DNA of 64,000 nt from Litorimonas sp051251645 (GTDB lineage Bacteria > Pseudomonadota > Alphaproteobacteria > Caulobacterales > Maricaulaceae), in the NCBI GenBank assembly GCA_051251645.1, contig JBPOEY010000002.1:558001-622000 (forward strand), read 5' to 3'. The notes under the pieces were generated by a model. It was not told where the DNA came from, made no database searches, and saw nothing but the letters and a program-made list of their open reading frames with translations. Shown piece after piece: positions 1 to 8,387 of the stretch; position 1 is the first letter of the stretch; the number at the start of each line of letters is the position of its first letter. Both the position numbers and the translations under genes were made by a program.

Positions 1-204
1 ATCGGCCTGCGCGCGGATGGCAGCTACATCATCAGCAGCTGGCCCGGCCAAGTCTGGCACGTCCGTGACGGCGAAGTCCCCACGCTCCTACAAGACACAA
101 CAGGAGACACGCCGACGTTCATGAATGATATTCTGCTCAGCGGCGAAACGCTCATCACACCGAACTGGATGCCGGGGACGGTGCGCGGGTATGGGGTGGA
201 GTGA
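1..204 (+). CDS. 3' end of an unidentified CDS, cut by the window edge
   Basis: Frame 1 is open from the first base to a TGA at 202-204 and gives 67 residues. The sequence has Gly/Trp/Asp-rich turns (ISSWPGQVWHVRDGEV, LLQDTTGD, MPGTVRGYGVE) of the kind seen in NHL or SMP-30-type beta-propeller proteins, but the family is not certain from the tail alone. A second, broken copy of this tail lies at 641-823, so the gene or its 3' end has been duplicated around the small gene at 276-530. No start is visible because the gene begins to the left of the window. Confidence 0.6.
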   Translation: MGLRADGSYIISSWPGQVWHVRDGEVPTLLQDTTGDTPTFMNDILLSGETLITPNWMPGTVRGYGVE

Positions 205-275
205 ACGCGCCCGCAATCAAAGCGAGCGCGCCCAATAGTGTCCGGACCGTGATAAAGCGATCAAACGCTTTTTGA

Positions 276-530
276 TCAGGATCTTTTAATCAGCCTGGCC
301 AAGAAGATTATCACGACCGCGCCGATGAAGGCGGTCACGATGGAGCCGAGCAGGCCGCCAAAGGCTACGCCCAGCATGCCGAGTAACCAACCGCCGACAA
401 CCGCGCCGAGAATACCGAGAACAATGTCCCCGATCAGGCCGTAAGGACCGGCCGACTTCATCACGACCCCGGCGAGCCAGCCCGCGACCGCGCCGATCAC
501 GATCCAGATGAGAATTGCTTCAAGCGTCAT
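276..530 (-). CDS. GlsB/YeaQ/YmgE-family stress-response membrane protein
   Basis: A very hydrophobic 84-residue protein with three Gly/Ala/Val-rich membrane segments (roughly residues 5-25, 32-52 and 57-78) and a short basic tail (ARLIKRS). The repeated glycine pattern (IVIGAVAGWLAG, LGILGAVVGGWLLG) is typical of the transglycosylase-associated GlsB/YeaQ family, whose members are small inner-membrane proteins often induced by stress; their molecular role is not established. The gene stands alone, between the gene tail at 1-204 and a broken repeat of that tail. An AGGATATT stretch just upstream of the start on the minus strand could serve as the ribosome site. Confidence 0.85.
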   Translation of the reverse strand: MTLEAILIWIVIGAVAGWLAGVVMKSAGPYGLIGDIVLGILGAVVGGWLLGMLGVAFGGLLGSIVTAFIGAVVIIFLARLIKRS

Positions 531-566
531 AATATCCTCCGTTCATACGATGATATCACTCTAGCG

Positions 567-585
567 GTGCGACGGCCTGTCGCAC
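567..585. repeat. Short perfect hairpin upstream of the GlsB-like gene
   Basis: GTGCGAC at 567-573 and GTCGCAC at 579-585 form a 7-bp stem around a 5-base loop. It lies 37 bases upstream of the GlsB-like start and before the broken gene fragment at 641. There is no adjacent T-run on either strand, so it is not a convincing terminator. Its role is unknown. Confidence 0.4.
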
Positions 586-640
586 AAGGGGAATCGAACG
601 GAAGTCATAGGGGGTTGAGGCGCAGTGTCCTGAGTGATGA

Positions 641-823
641 TACGCTGTAATTAAGCGTTGGTGCGGCGAAATCTGGCACGCCCGCGATGGAGGCGCGCCC
701 ACACTCCTGCAAGACACACGCGGAGAAGCGTTGACCCTGATGAATGATATTTTGCTGAGCGATGACACGCTCGCCACGCCAAACTGGATGCCGGGGACGG
801 TGCGTGGGTATGGGGTGGAGTGA
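641..823 (+). pseudogene. Truncated second copy of the gene tail at 1-204
   Basis: From 668 the frame reads EIWHARDGGAPTLLQDTRGE, continues through MNDILLSDDTLATPNWM and ends PGTVRGYGVE at a TGA (821-823). This matches the 1-204 tail almost residue for residue (VWHVRDGEVPTLLQDTTGD, MNDILLSGETLITPNWM, PGTVRGYGVE). The frame opens after a stop at 638-640 and has no ATG or ribosome site, so only the last 50 or so codons remain. The differences between the copies (V/I, E/G, G/D, I/A) show that the duplication is not recent. It is most simply a remnant of a tandem paralogue whose 5' part was lost when the neighbouring genes arrived. Confidence 0.75.
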
Positions 824-853
824 GGGATAAATTTGATTTAGAAAATGTCTTTA

Positions 854-1639
854 TTAGGCGTCTATGACTGATATGTTATTGATAACATACGCTTTAACAT
901 CGCCATTTAGTCGGGCCACCTCAACATCAACTAGAAATGTGCTATTATAAAAGTTGTGATTCTTTAGGAGACTTGCTTTTTTCCCTATAGTTTCTTCTGA
1001 GAAGATAATACTTTGAGGCTTTGAAGATATATCTGCAATTATGCCCTTGTCAGAACTATTCGTCCCTTTGTTTTGAGTCTTCACAGCGTTTGCTTGAATA
1101 AATCGCAAAACCATATTCCGACGTGTTTCGACATCCGGGGCTTCTAAAAGAGCTTTCTCTCTGGTTGCATTAGAAATAATTCTCTCGGCGTCACGACCGC
1201 TAACCACAAATTTATCTATATGAATTCCTCCCTGCACTACCCCAAACGCTACACCTCCATCCGAAACGATGGCTGGCATCACAACATTTATCGCATTAAC
1301 ACAGTCTTTTGGTCGAATTTTCTTAGGTGCTTGAGTTTTTCGTAGAAAATAGTCTGTTAAGCCCCGAATATTTTTAACTAGTGCAGAAGCAGTATTTACT
1401 TCAGCAATCATTGGCAGAGCGCCTTGAGCTGCAATCGAGATCATTTCATATATTTGCGATCCTTCAGCTACTCTATCGATATATAAGTCTTGCTCGAAAT
1501 GTCCTTTAAGGTCAGCATCTGCATTTATCGCAGATCTATAAACGCTCTGGAGTGACTTAAATGCCTCAGAAACATCTGTGATCGAAACCGGCTCATTCCC
1601 GTTGATTACATATTGAAATGAACTGTCTTCGCTTTGCAT
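854..1639 (-). CDS. Hypothetical protein on an AT-rich patch
   Basis: A 261-residue soluble protein with no signal peptide, membrane segment or motif that I recognise. Predicted structure is mixed: a helical middle (around residues 60-110, including ALVKNIRGLTDYFLRK) and a C-terminal part rich in beta-like stretches (STFLVDVEVARLNGDVKAYVI). The DNA is clearly richer in A/T than all neighbouring genes and uses many AT-ending codons, which suggests acquisition by transfer. It lies directly beyond the broken repeat at 641-823 and ends 66 bases before miaB. No strong Shine-Dalgarno is visible before the start at 1639. Function unknown. Confidence 0.65.
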   Translation of the reverse strand: MQSEDSSFQYVINGNEPVSITDVSEAFKSLQSVYRSAINADADLKGHFEQDLYIDRVAEGSQIYEMISIAAQGALPMIAEVNTASALVKNIRGLTDYFLRKTQAPKKIRPKDCVNAINVVMPAIVSDGGVAFGVVQGGIHIDKFVVSGRDAERIISNATREKALLEAPDVETRRNMVLRFIQANAVKTQNKGTNSSDKGIIADISSKPQSIIFSEETIGKKASLLKNHNFYNSTFLVDVEVARLNGDVKAYVINNISVIDA

Positions 1640-1704
1640 AAAAATCGCCCGCCTTGGTTTTAACTGACGATAACAACCTCACGACACTTGTATAGAGACA
1701 ACAT

Positions 1705-3258
1705 TTATTTGCGATCTAACTTAAGCACCCCCACCAAAGAATTTACCCCCGCGCTCGTGATCGTCACGGGGACAATCTGCCCGATCAGACTTTCCGGCCC
1801 ATCGAAATGTGTCCCCGTCAGATAGGGCGAGCGGCCGAACAATTGCCCCGGTTCGCGGGCGGTGTTTTCGACGAGCACGTCGAGTGTGCGGCCAATGAGG
1901 CTTTCGTTCCATTCACGCTGTTGCGTGTAGAGGAGCGCTTGCAGGCGTTTCAGGCGCTCGGATTTGACGTCTTCTGACACTTGGCGCGGAAGGCTCGCGC
2001 CGGGGGTGCCGGGGCGGACGGAATATTTAAACGAAAATGAGCTGGCATAGCCGATTTCGCGTACGCAATTCATTGTCGCTTCGAAATCTTCGTCGGTTTC
2101 GCCGGGGAAGCCGACGATGAAGTCACCACTGAGCGCGAGGTCCGGACGCTTGGCCCGAATGCGCGCGATCAGATCGCGGTAATGCGCGTAAGTATGGCCC
2201 CGGTTCATCGCTTCGAGCACGCTGTCGCTACCCGCCTGCACCGGAAGGTGTAGATAAGGCATGAGCTTCGGTTCTGTCGCCAGCGTTTCGATCAAATCCG
2301 CGTCCATGTCGCGCGGGTGCGAGGTGGTGAAGCGCATCCGGTCAATGCCGCCAATCTTGGCGAGGTGACGGATCAAATTGCCCAGACCCCATTGCGAGCC
2401 ATCCGGGCCACTCCTGTCTTCTGCGCCCTCCGGCGCGGCAGCGTGATAGGCGTCCACATTCTGCCCGATTAGGGTGATTTCGCGCACGCCTTGGCTGGCG
2501 AGACTGCGGGCTTCGGCGACGATTTGGGCGACCGGGCGGCTGACTTCCGCACCGCGTGTATAGGGCACGACACAGAAGGTGCAGAATTTATCGCAACCTT
2601 CTTGGACGGTGAGGAACGCCGAATAGCCTTTGGCATTGCGCCCGGCGGGCAGCGCGTCGAATTTTTCGACTGTATCGAAATCGGTTTCCAGCACGTCGCC
2701 GCTAGCACGCGTCACTTGCGCGATCATTTCCGGCAGGCGGTGATAGGTTTGCGGACCGAGGACCATGTCGACAATCGGCGCGCGGCGTTTGATCTCGGCC
2801 CCTTCGGCCTGCGCGACACAGCCCGCGACGGCGACTTTCATGTCGGGATTATTCGCCTTCTGATGTTTGCGAATGCGACCGAGCTCTGAATAGACTTTTT
2901 CAGCCGCTTTTTCACGAATGTGGCAGGTGTTTAGGATAACGAGATCAGCGTGGTCCGGGCTATCCACGGCAGAATAGCCAATCGGCGCGAGCACATCAGC
3001 CATACGCTCACTGTCATACACATTCATCTGACAGCCATAGGTCTTGATAAAGACGGATTTGGTGTTTTTGTTTCGGCCAGAATTATTCGAGATGGGGCGA
3101 GCGGGAAGAACCGTCGGCGTGTCGATGTCGCGCGGTTTTGCGATAGAATTTGGACGGGGGGAAGAGGCGGTGGGCGGACGTCCGATATCCAGAACGGTGC
3201 TGGTGCGACCGCTGGCGGACTGTCCGTCACGGGGCGCGGATATATCGCGGGGTGACAT
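1705..3258 (-). CDS. miaB: tRNA-2-methylthio-N6-dimethylallyladenosine synthase MiaB
   Basis: Radical-SAM methylthiotransferase that adds the 2-methylthio group to i6A37 of tRNAs reading UNN codons. The N-terminal MTTase domain carries the three cluster cysteines (KTYGCQMN, ILNTCHIRE, VAGCVAQ). The radical-SAM CxxxCxxC is in QEGCDKFCTFCVVPYTRG (about residue 222), and a TRAM domain ends the protein. I place the start at 3258 because GGAG sits 6 bases upstream; an in-frame ATG at 3270 lacks such a site. An unusual feature is the Pro/Ser/Arg-rich extension of about 65-70 residues before the MTTase domain, which looks disordered and is absent from most MiaB proteins. The fold and motif assignment is secure. 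Confidence 0.95.
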   Translation of the reverse strand: MSPRDISAPRDGQSASGRTSTVLDIGRPPTASSPRPNSIAKPRDIDTPTVLPARPISNNSGRNKNTKSVFIKTYGCQMNVYDSERMADVLAPIGYSAVDSPDHADLVILNTCHIREKAAEKVYSELGRIRKHQKANNPDMKVAVAGCVAQAEGAEIKRRAPIVDMVLGPQTYHRLPEMIAQVTRASGDVLETDFDTVEKFDALPAGRNAKGYSAFLTVQEGCDKFCTFCVVPYTRGAEVSRPVAQIVAEARSLASQGVREITLIGQNVDAYHAAAPEGAEDRSGPDGSQWGLGNLIRHLAKIGGIDRMRFTTSHPRDMDADLIETLATEPKLMPYLHLPVQAGSDSVLEAMNRGHTYAHYRDLIARIRAKRPDLALSGDFIVGFPGETDEDFEATMNCVREIGYASSFSFKYSVRPGTPGASLPRQVSEDVKSERLKRLQALLYTQQREWNESLIGRTLDVLVENTAREPGQLFGRSPYLTGTHFDGPESLIGQIVPVTITSAGVNSLVGVLKLDRK

Positions 3259-3335
3259 GGCAGGCTCCATAAATATGTTGAGCGGGCTTTAGGCGCGGCA
3301 TCGCCTGCGCGCAATCCGTCTCGTCAGCGCCGAAA

Positions 3336-4241
3336 TTAAGCCGCGAGCCGCGCCATAATCGCACGACCCAACCGCATCGCGCCCTGATTGACGCCGTCAA
3401 TGACCTCGGCATGCGGCAAATAAAGATAGGGTTCGATCATTTCGAGCTCGATTAAGGCGAGCTGCCCATCCAGACCGCGGAGCAAATCCACACGCGCATA
3501 GAGCGGCGGCGTGTCCAATGTCGCGAGAACCGCCTGCGCAACGGTTTTCTCAGCCTCCGTCGGACCGTAACTTTCTTCCGCGCCCCCATAGAGGCTCTGA
3601 ATTCGGTAATCACCGGGCTTTGCGGTTTTAAGCAGTGCGTGGCTGAAAGCCCCGCCAAAATAGAGGAAACTATATTCGCCCTCGGCTGTCACGCTGGGCA
3701 AGAACGGTTGGATCAACGCGCCTTCGGGCGGGAGTTTATCCGCATCAGGCCATGGCTCACCCTTGGCGTAGAGCGCTTGCCGCCACGCGCCGCCGCCAAC
3801 TTGCGGCTTAATGACGATCCGGTCTGTGTCGAAGCTGTCGAACGCGCGCGCCGCATCATCGGGGGTGACGCCGTCCACGCGCAACGTCGGGATTACCTTC
3901 GCGCCGCGCTCTGCCAGTTCTTCCAAATAGGATTTATCTGAATTCCAACGCAGCAGGTCTGGTGTGTTGAGCACAGGCGTCGTCACCTCCGCGCGGGCCA
4001 TGACATCGAGAAAGCGCGTCTCATTGCCTTCGAAATAATCCCACACCATCAGCGGCAGCAGCGCATCAAAATTCTGCGCCTGTTGATCCGCCTCATCCCA
4101 GAGCACAGGCTCAACGCTTAGGCCGAGCGGCGCAAAGCCCGAGCGGAGAGACGCCAACTCTTCATCGAATTCAAAAGCATCCTCTCTTTTATCCGCATGA
4201 CCGGGCAAAAGATTGGATGACGCCAAAAGACCAATACGCAT
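3336..4241 (-). CDS. ATP-grasp family protein (RimK/glutathione-synthetase-like)
   Basis: A 301-residue protein with the ATP-grasp layout: an N-terminal alpha/beta domain (MRIGLLASSN), a central ATP-binding part (DRIVIKPQVGGGAWRQALY, around residues 143-162) and a C-terminal Mg-ATP site with acidic residues (YARVDLLRGLDGQLALIELEMIEPYLYL). Relatives include bacterial proteins annotated as RimK-type ligases or DcsG-like carboxylate-amine ligases. They join a carboxylate to an amine or thiol using ATP, but the substrate cannot be told from sequence. The gene is divergent from adenosine kinase (4354) with about 110 bases between the starts, so the two may share a control region. Confidence 0.8.
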   Translation of the reverse strand: MRIGLLASSNLLPGHADKREDAFEFDEELASLRSGFAPLGLSVEPVLWDEADQQAQNFDALLPLMVWDYFEGNETRFLDVMARAEVTTPVLNTPDLLRWNSDKSYLEELAERGAKVIPTLRVDGVTPDDAARAFDSFDTDRIVIKPQVGGGAWRQALYAKGEPWPDADKLPPEGALIQPFLPSVTAEGEYSFLYFGGAFSHALLKTAKPGDYRIQSLYGGAEESYGPTEAEKTVAQAVLATLDTPPLYARVDLLRGLDGQLALIELEMIEPYLYLPHAEVIDGVNQGAMRLGRAIMARLAA

Positions 4242-4353
4242 TGAAGTTATCCGTAAGAAAAATTTTGTGACGGGACGTCATCTCCGCGCTATGGGGGCCG
4301 CGCTCGGGCGTCAACCATGCCCTCGTCACGATTTACTTCCTACAGGACTTGTC

Positions 4354-5349
4354 ATGTCAGCCCACTATCACGTCGTCGGTATCGGCAACGCCATTATGGA
4401 CGTTATCGCGCCCGTGTCTGATGACTTTCTTACAGACCAACACATGACCAAGGGCGTGATGTCGCTAGTTGATCAAGATCGGGCCTTGCGCCTGCATGAT
4501 GCGCTACGCGAGCTTGGCGACCCGCAAACCATTGCAGGCGGGTCTGCGGGCAATACGATGGTTGGCATCGCCGCCATGGGATTGCGCGCCGCCTATATCG
4601 GCAAGACAGGCCGCGACGAAACGGGCGACGCCTTAGTCACAGGCTTCCGCGATGCGGGTCTGCATTTTAAAACCACGCCAACCGATAGCGGCACAGCCTC
4701 CGCGCGCTGCATCATCGCCGTTACGAAAGACGGCGAGCGCACCATGAACACATTTCTCGGCGCGTCCGTCGAATTCAAGACGTCCGATGTGCCGGACGCC
4801 TTGATCCGCGCAGCGGACACACTTTATCTCGAAGGTTACCTGTTTGACGGCGATGCGGCCAAAGCGGCCTTCGTTCACGCGGCAGAAGTCGCGCGCGCGG
4901 CTGGCGGTAAAGTCGCGATCACCTTGTCTGATCCATTCTGCGTCGCGCGTCACCGCGACAGTTTCCGCCATCTCGTTGATCATCAATGCGATATTGTCTT
5001 TGCCAATCAAGAAGAGCTCTTGATGCTCACAGGCGGCGACGATGTTGAAGAGGGCATGGCTGAGCTAGAACGCGACGGGCTTGTCTTGTGCGTCACCTGT
5101 GGCTCCAAAGGCTCGATCATTAGCGTGAACGGCGAACGACACATGATCCCTGTCGTCTGGGCCGAAACGCTCGTCGACACCACAGGCGCAGGCGACCAAT
5201 ATGCCGCCGGCGTCCTCGGTGGGCGCGCGATGGGTCTCTCGTGGGCGGATGCGGGTTATCTGGGGTCTATTGCCGCCGCAGAAGTGATCGGTCATTACGG
5301 CGCCCGTCCTGAAACACCCATACATGAAATGGCGGTTAACGCCGCTTAG
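4354..5349 (+). CDS. Adenosine kinase, PfkB/ribokinase family
   Basis: A PfkB-family sugar kinase of 331 residues. The N-terminal VVGIGNAIMDVIAP and GGSAGNTMVGIA glycine motifs bind the nucleoside, and DTTGAGDQYAAGVLGG near residue 275 is the signature with the catalytic Asp. Alphaproteobacterial proteins of this type are generally annotated as adenosine kinase, phosphorylating adenosine to AMP in purine salvage. Ribokinase or fructokinase activity cannot be excluded from sequence alone. I chose the ATG at 4354, preceded by AGGA, over an upstream in-frame codon at 4213 that would overlap the divergent ATP-grasp gene. Confidence 0.88.
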   Translation: MSAHYHVVGIGNAIMDVIAPVSDDFLTDQHMTKGVMSLVDQDRALRLHDALRELGDPQTIAGGSAGNTMVGIAAMGLRAAYIGKTGRDETGDALVTGFRDAGLHFKTTPTDSGTASARCIIAVTKDGERTMNTFLGASVEFKTSDVPDALIRAADTLYLEGYLFDGDAAKAAFVHAAEVARAAGGKVAITLSDPFCVARHRDSFRHLVDHQCDIVFANQEELLMLTGGDDVEEGMAELERDGLVLCVTCGSKGSIISVNGERHMIPVVWAETLVDTTGAGDQYAAGVLGGRAMGLSWADAGYLGSIAAAEVIGHYGARPETPIHEMAVNAA

Positions 5350-5447
5350 ACATGCACAGAATGATGATAAGAGCGTGAGCGATCACTGCTTGCCCATGGC
5401 GGTTCAACCGCTAAAGCTGTCCCATAGTTTTAAGGGGACGACGACAC

Positions 5448-6686
5448 ATGAAGACCATCCACGATATTCCATTACTTCTGCTTGTCGTGGTCGCGGCGCT
5501 TGCCGCCTTCGGCCTCTGGTCACTCGGCGCGGAGCAACTCGCCAACCCCATAGCGATTGGTGATACGTTCCTTCTGAAATCTGTCGCCGGCCTGGCCAAA
5601 GACGCACTCTTTGTGCCGCTTAAACCGCTCATGTATGCGCTGATCATTCTGTCGATTGGCAGTTCGATCGCGATCAGCACGGGTGGGCTTGGCGCAAAAT
5701 TCGTCCGCGTTTTGTTTTTCTTTGTGACGTTTTCCTTGATCGGCATGGCGCTCGCCATCGGCGCTTACTTCTTATTTTCTGACCTGAACATCCTCCCTGA
5801 CCCGGCCACAATTGGCGCGGGAAATGCCGAGCTGAAGCAATCGCCCTTTGCAGAAAAAATCTACGGCGTGGTCACCAGCCCCCTCATGATTTGTATCTAC
5901 ACAGGTCTATTGTTCGGGCGCGCGCTAACAGTTTTAGGCTTAGGCCGCGAAGCCGACGCAATTTCCGATCTGTTTATCAAGGGCTTTCGCAAGTTCCTGC
6001 AATATACCATTCCTCTCGCCGTCTTTGGATCGATCACCTTAGCGCTCAACAGCCCGGGTGGCGTGCAGACATTGTCTGACCTTGTTCCACTTCTCGCCCC
6101 TTATTTATTAGCTATGGTGTCCGTCTGGTTGATTATTGTCGCTGTGACAGCCTCCATCCAAGGGCGCGGGATTGGTTTTATCTTGGCCGCGATCTTGCCC
6201 CAAGCGCTCGTCGCTTTCTCCACATCATCGTCAATGGCGACGCTGACCGCGACCAAACAAGCCTGCGGCGATATGGGCGCCAGCGGGGATGAGTCGACGC
6301 CGTTCTTCACCATTGGCGCGACCATTAATATGGTCGGCACCGTAATCGGCCTGCTACTGATGAGCCTTTATGCCATGAAAGCGTTTGGGATTGAGGTCGG
6401 CTTGACCGAAGCCCTGATCGTCGGTTTCCAGTCGCTGGTCTTCGCGACCGCCGCCGCAGGAACACCGAGCGCCTCTGTTGTGTTGTTACAAGACATCCTC
6501 GTGAGTCAGGGCGTGTCGGCTGAATATGCGACTTATGTCACGGGGTTGATCATCACAATTGATACGCTGATCCTTGATCGCCTGCGCACCGTTTTGAACA
6601 CGCAATCGGATTCCATGAGCACCGTGAACGGGCTGAAGCTTTACTACCGCAAACCCCGGATCTTGGCTGAAGACCCAATCGAATAG
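5448..6686 (+). CDS. Dicarboxylate/amino acid:cation symporter (DAACS family)
   Basis: A 412-residue polytopic membrane protein with about eight hydrophobic segments. It shows the serine-rich hairpin of the sodium:dicarboxylate symporters (AFSTSSSMATLTAT, about residues 257-270) and the later conserved stretch with a GTPSAS turn and IDTLILDRLRTVLN. Such carriers take up glutamate, aspartate or C4-dicarboxylates with Na+ or H+; the exact substrate is not readable here. AAGGGG lies 10 bases before the ATG. It follows adenosine kinase in the same direction after about 100 bases and ends 5 bases before the convergent xthA. Confidence 0.88.
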   Translation: MKTIHDIPLLLLVVVAALAAFGLWSLGAEQLANPIAIGDTFLLKSVAGLAKDALFVPLKPLMYALIILSIGSSIAISTGGLGAKFVRVLFFFVTFSLIGMALAIGAYFLFSDLNILPDPATIGAGNAELKQSPFAEKIYGVVTSPLMICIYTGLLFGRALTVLGLGREADAISDLFIKGFRKFLQYTIPLAVFGSITLALNSPGGVQTLSDLVPLLAPYLLAMVSVWLIIVAVTASIQGRGIGFILAAILPQALVAFSTSSSMATLTATKQACGDMGASGDESTPFFTIGATINMVGTVIGLLLMSLYAMKAFGIEVGLTEALIVGFQSLVFATAAAGTPSASVVLLQDILVSQGVSAEYATYVTGLIITIDTLILDRLRTVLNTQSDSMSTVNGLKLYYRKPRILAEDPIE

Positions 6687-6691
6687 GGTTT

Positions 6692-7537
6692 TTAAAGCGC
6701 GCCTAAATCAAGCACTTGCACGACGGGCACATGGTCGCTCGGCTTTTCCCAGATGCGTATATCAGTGTGAATGGTGAAACCGTCTTTGCCTGTTGCGTTC
6801 ACAGCAGGCGCTAGGGCTTGACTGACCCAAATATGGTCGAGCCGACGGCCACGATTTGACGCCATCACGTCTTTGGCGCGGTAGCTCCACCAGCTGTAAA
6901 GCTTCTCTTCGTCACCCCGAAACAGACGCGCCGTATCGATGAAATCATGGCTTTTGCGTAAGTCTTCAAGAATGCCGACTTCTAGCGGCGTATGGCTGAC
7001 GACTTTCAACAGCTGCTTATGACCCCAGACATCATGTTCATGCGGAGCGATATTGAAATCACCGACGATAACTTGATGTTGATCGCCCAGCGCAAAGCGC
7101 TCCGTAAAATACGCGCGCATCGTCTCTAAAAAATCGAGCTTATGGCCAAACTTATCATTGATCGTCCGGTCCGCCACATCGCCGCCGGCGGGAATGTAGA
7201 AATTGTGGAGTTCGAAATCGCCTTTGTCGCCCATGGACGCATCCGCAATCACGCGGGTGCTAACATGACGGGCATGATCCAGTGGGCAGAAAGACGTGTC
7301 GATTCGCTCTAACGGCAGTTTCGAGATCGTCGCTGCGCCGTGATAGGCTTTCATACCGGCGACTTCGATATGTTCATAGCCGAGCGCACGAAACCCATTG
7401 GTCGGGAACTGATCGTTCTGACATTTGATCTCTTGCAAGCACAAAACATCCGGCGATTGTTCTTCTAAAAACCGCAGCACCGTTTTTTCGCGCAAGCGCA
7501 CAGAGTTAATATTCCAAGTCGCGACAGAGATTTTCAT
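6692..7537 (-). CDS. xthA: Exodeoxyribonuclease III
   Basis: A 281-residue exonuclease/AP endonuclease of the EEP superfamily, acting in base-excision repair. The metal and catalytic motifs are in order: ATWNINSVR near the start, LCLQEIKCQ (metal-binding Glu), an HNFYIPAGG stretch, VGDFNIAPHEHD (catalytic Asp/Asn) and the C-terminal KPSDHVPVV (Asp-His pair). Length and spacing are normal for ExoIII. It ends 5 bases from the convergent symporter. On the same strand, lolA lies upstream (about 75 bases), an order common near this locus in Caulobacterales. Confidence 0.95.
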   Translation of the reverse strand: MKISVATWNINSVRLREKTVLRFLEEQSPDVLCLQEIKCQNDQFPTNGFRALGYEHIEVAGMKAYHGAATISKLPLERIDTSFCPLDHARHVSTRVIADASMGDKGDFELHNFYIPAGGDVADRTINDKFGHKLDFLETMRAYFTERFALGDQHQVIVGDFNIAPHEHDVWGHKQLLKVVSHTPLEVGILEDLRKSHDFIDTARLFRGDEEKLYSWWSYRAKDVMASNRGRRLDHIWVSQALAPAVNATGKDGFTIHTDIRIWEKPSDHVPVVQVLDLGAL

Positions 7538-7612
7538 TCACGCGGCCTAGCGCAGACGATCCGCCGCGTCAGTTAAAACCTGCAACTGTTCCGGCAAATG
7601 CTGGGAACAGGA

Positions 7613-8299
7613 TTAGCGGCGACGACGGTCCCGACGGTCTTCGCGTTCATCGCGCAAGATAAAGAGACGCGGATCCAGACGATCATTATAACGCAGATCA
7701 GAGAGTTCGACCCGTGTCTGCCCGCCAAATTCATCGGCAATAATCCATTGGCGTAAGGCCAAGTTAGACGCGTCAAAGACGAGTGTGATGGCGCCCGCCA
7801 TTTCGCCGGACCCATCACGCGCTGTCACACGCCACTCCGTTGGGAGCTTCTGAAAGCCGATGACTTCCGTATCTTCTTGTAAGCGAACATTTTCTTTGAG
7901 GAAATAGTGCAGCGGCGTTGCGGCCAATGGCACGCGGTCAAATGTTTCCAGCGCGCGGTCTTGTTGCACCAATGTCACCCCGTCCGAGACAATCAACAGC
8001 GGATTGGGCGCGTCATATTCAAATCTGACGCGACCAGGCCGTTGCAAATGCACTTTACCAGACGAGACCGATCCATCAGAGCCATACTGGGTGAAACGAC
8101 CCTGAAAACTCCCCGTGTTATTGAGGCCTGCGTCAACGCTGGCTAAATCTGCAGGGACAGATTGCGGATGGGTAAATGCGGGCAAGGCAGAGGTTCGCTG
8201 CAAAGTCGGTTGCGGCGCAACACCCACTTGAGCGGTCACCGCAATTGGAGCAGAAACAGCCAATAAAGCTGTCGCGAGGAGTTTTGTCATCGTTTTCAT
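7613..8299 (-). CDS. lolA: Outer-membrane lipoprotein carrier protein LolA-like
   Basis: A 228-residue periplasmic protein with an N-terminal signal sequence (MKTMTKLLATALLAVSAPIAVTAQ, cleavage after about residue 23). It then has the LolA fold pattern: GSFQGRFTQYGSDGSVSSGK, a VHLQRPGRVRFEYD strand pair and LLIVSDGVTLVQQDRALETF. LolA ferries lipoproteins from the LolCDE transporter to the outer membrane. An oddity is the charged C-terminal tail (RDEREDRRDRRRR), which is not part of the LolA core. It lies upstream of xthA on the same strand and divergent from dapB (8388). The family call is firm; transport activity is inferred. Confidence 0.88.
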   Translation of the reverse strand: MKTMTKLLATALLAVSAPIAVTAQVGVAPQPTLQRTSALPAFTHPQSVPADLASVDAGLNNTGSFQGRFTQYGSDGSVSSGKVHLQRPGRVRFEYDAPNPLLIVSDGVTLVQQDRALETFDRVPLAATPLHYFLKENVRLQEDTEVIGFQKLPTEWRVTARDGSGEMAGAITLVFDASNLALRQWIIADEFGGQTRVELSDLRYNDRLDPRLFILRDEREDRRDRRRR

Positions 8300-8387
8300 G
8301 GGGTCCCCTTAGCGTGCAATGACTAAACGGCGACTGAACGAACGCCTCATCTTCCTTAAACTTCAGCAAGGCTGTAAGCGAGGAGTC

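Noticed and set aside
584..600. A GGGAATCGAAC stretch like the T-arm of a tRNA or tmRNA read on the minus strand
   Set aside because: The bases either side of the loop do not pair into a 5-bp T stem, and no acceptor or anticodon arm is found upstream.
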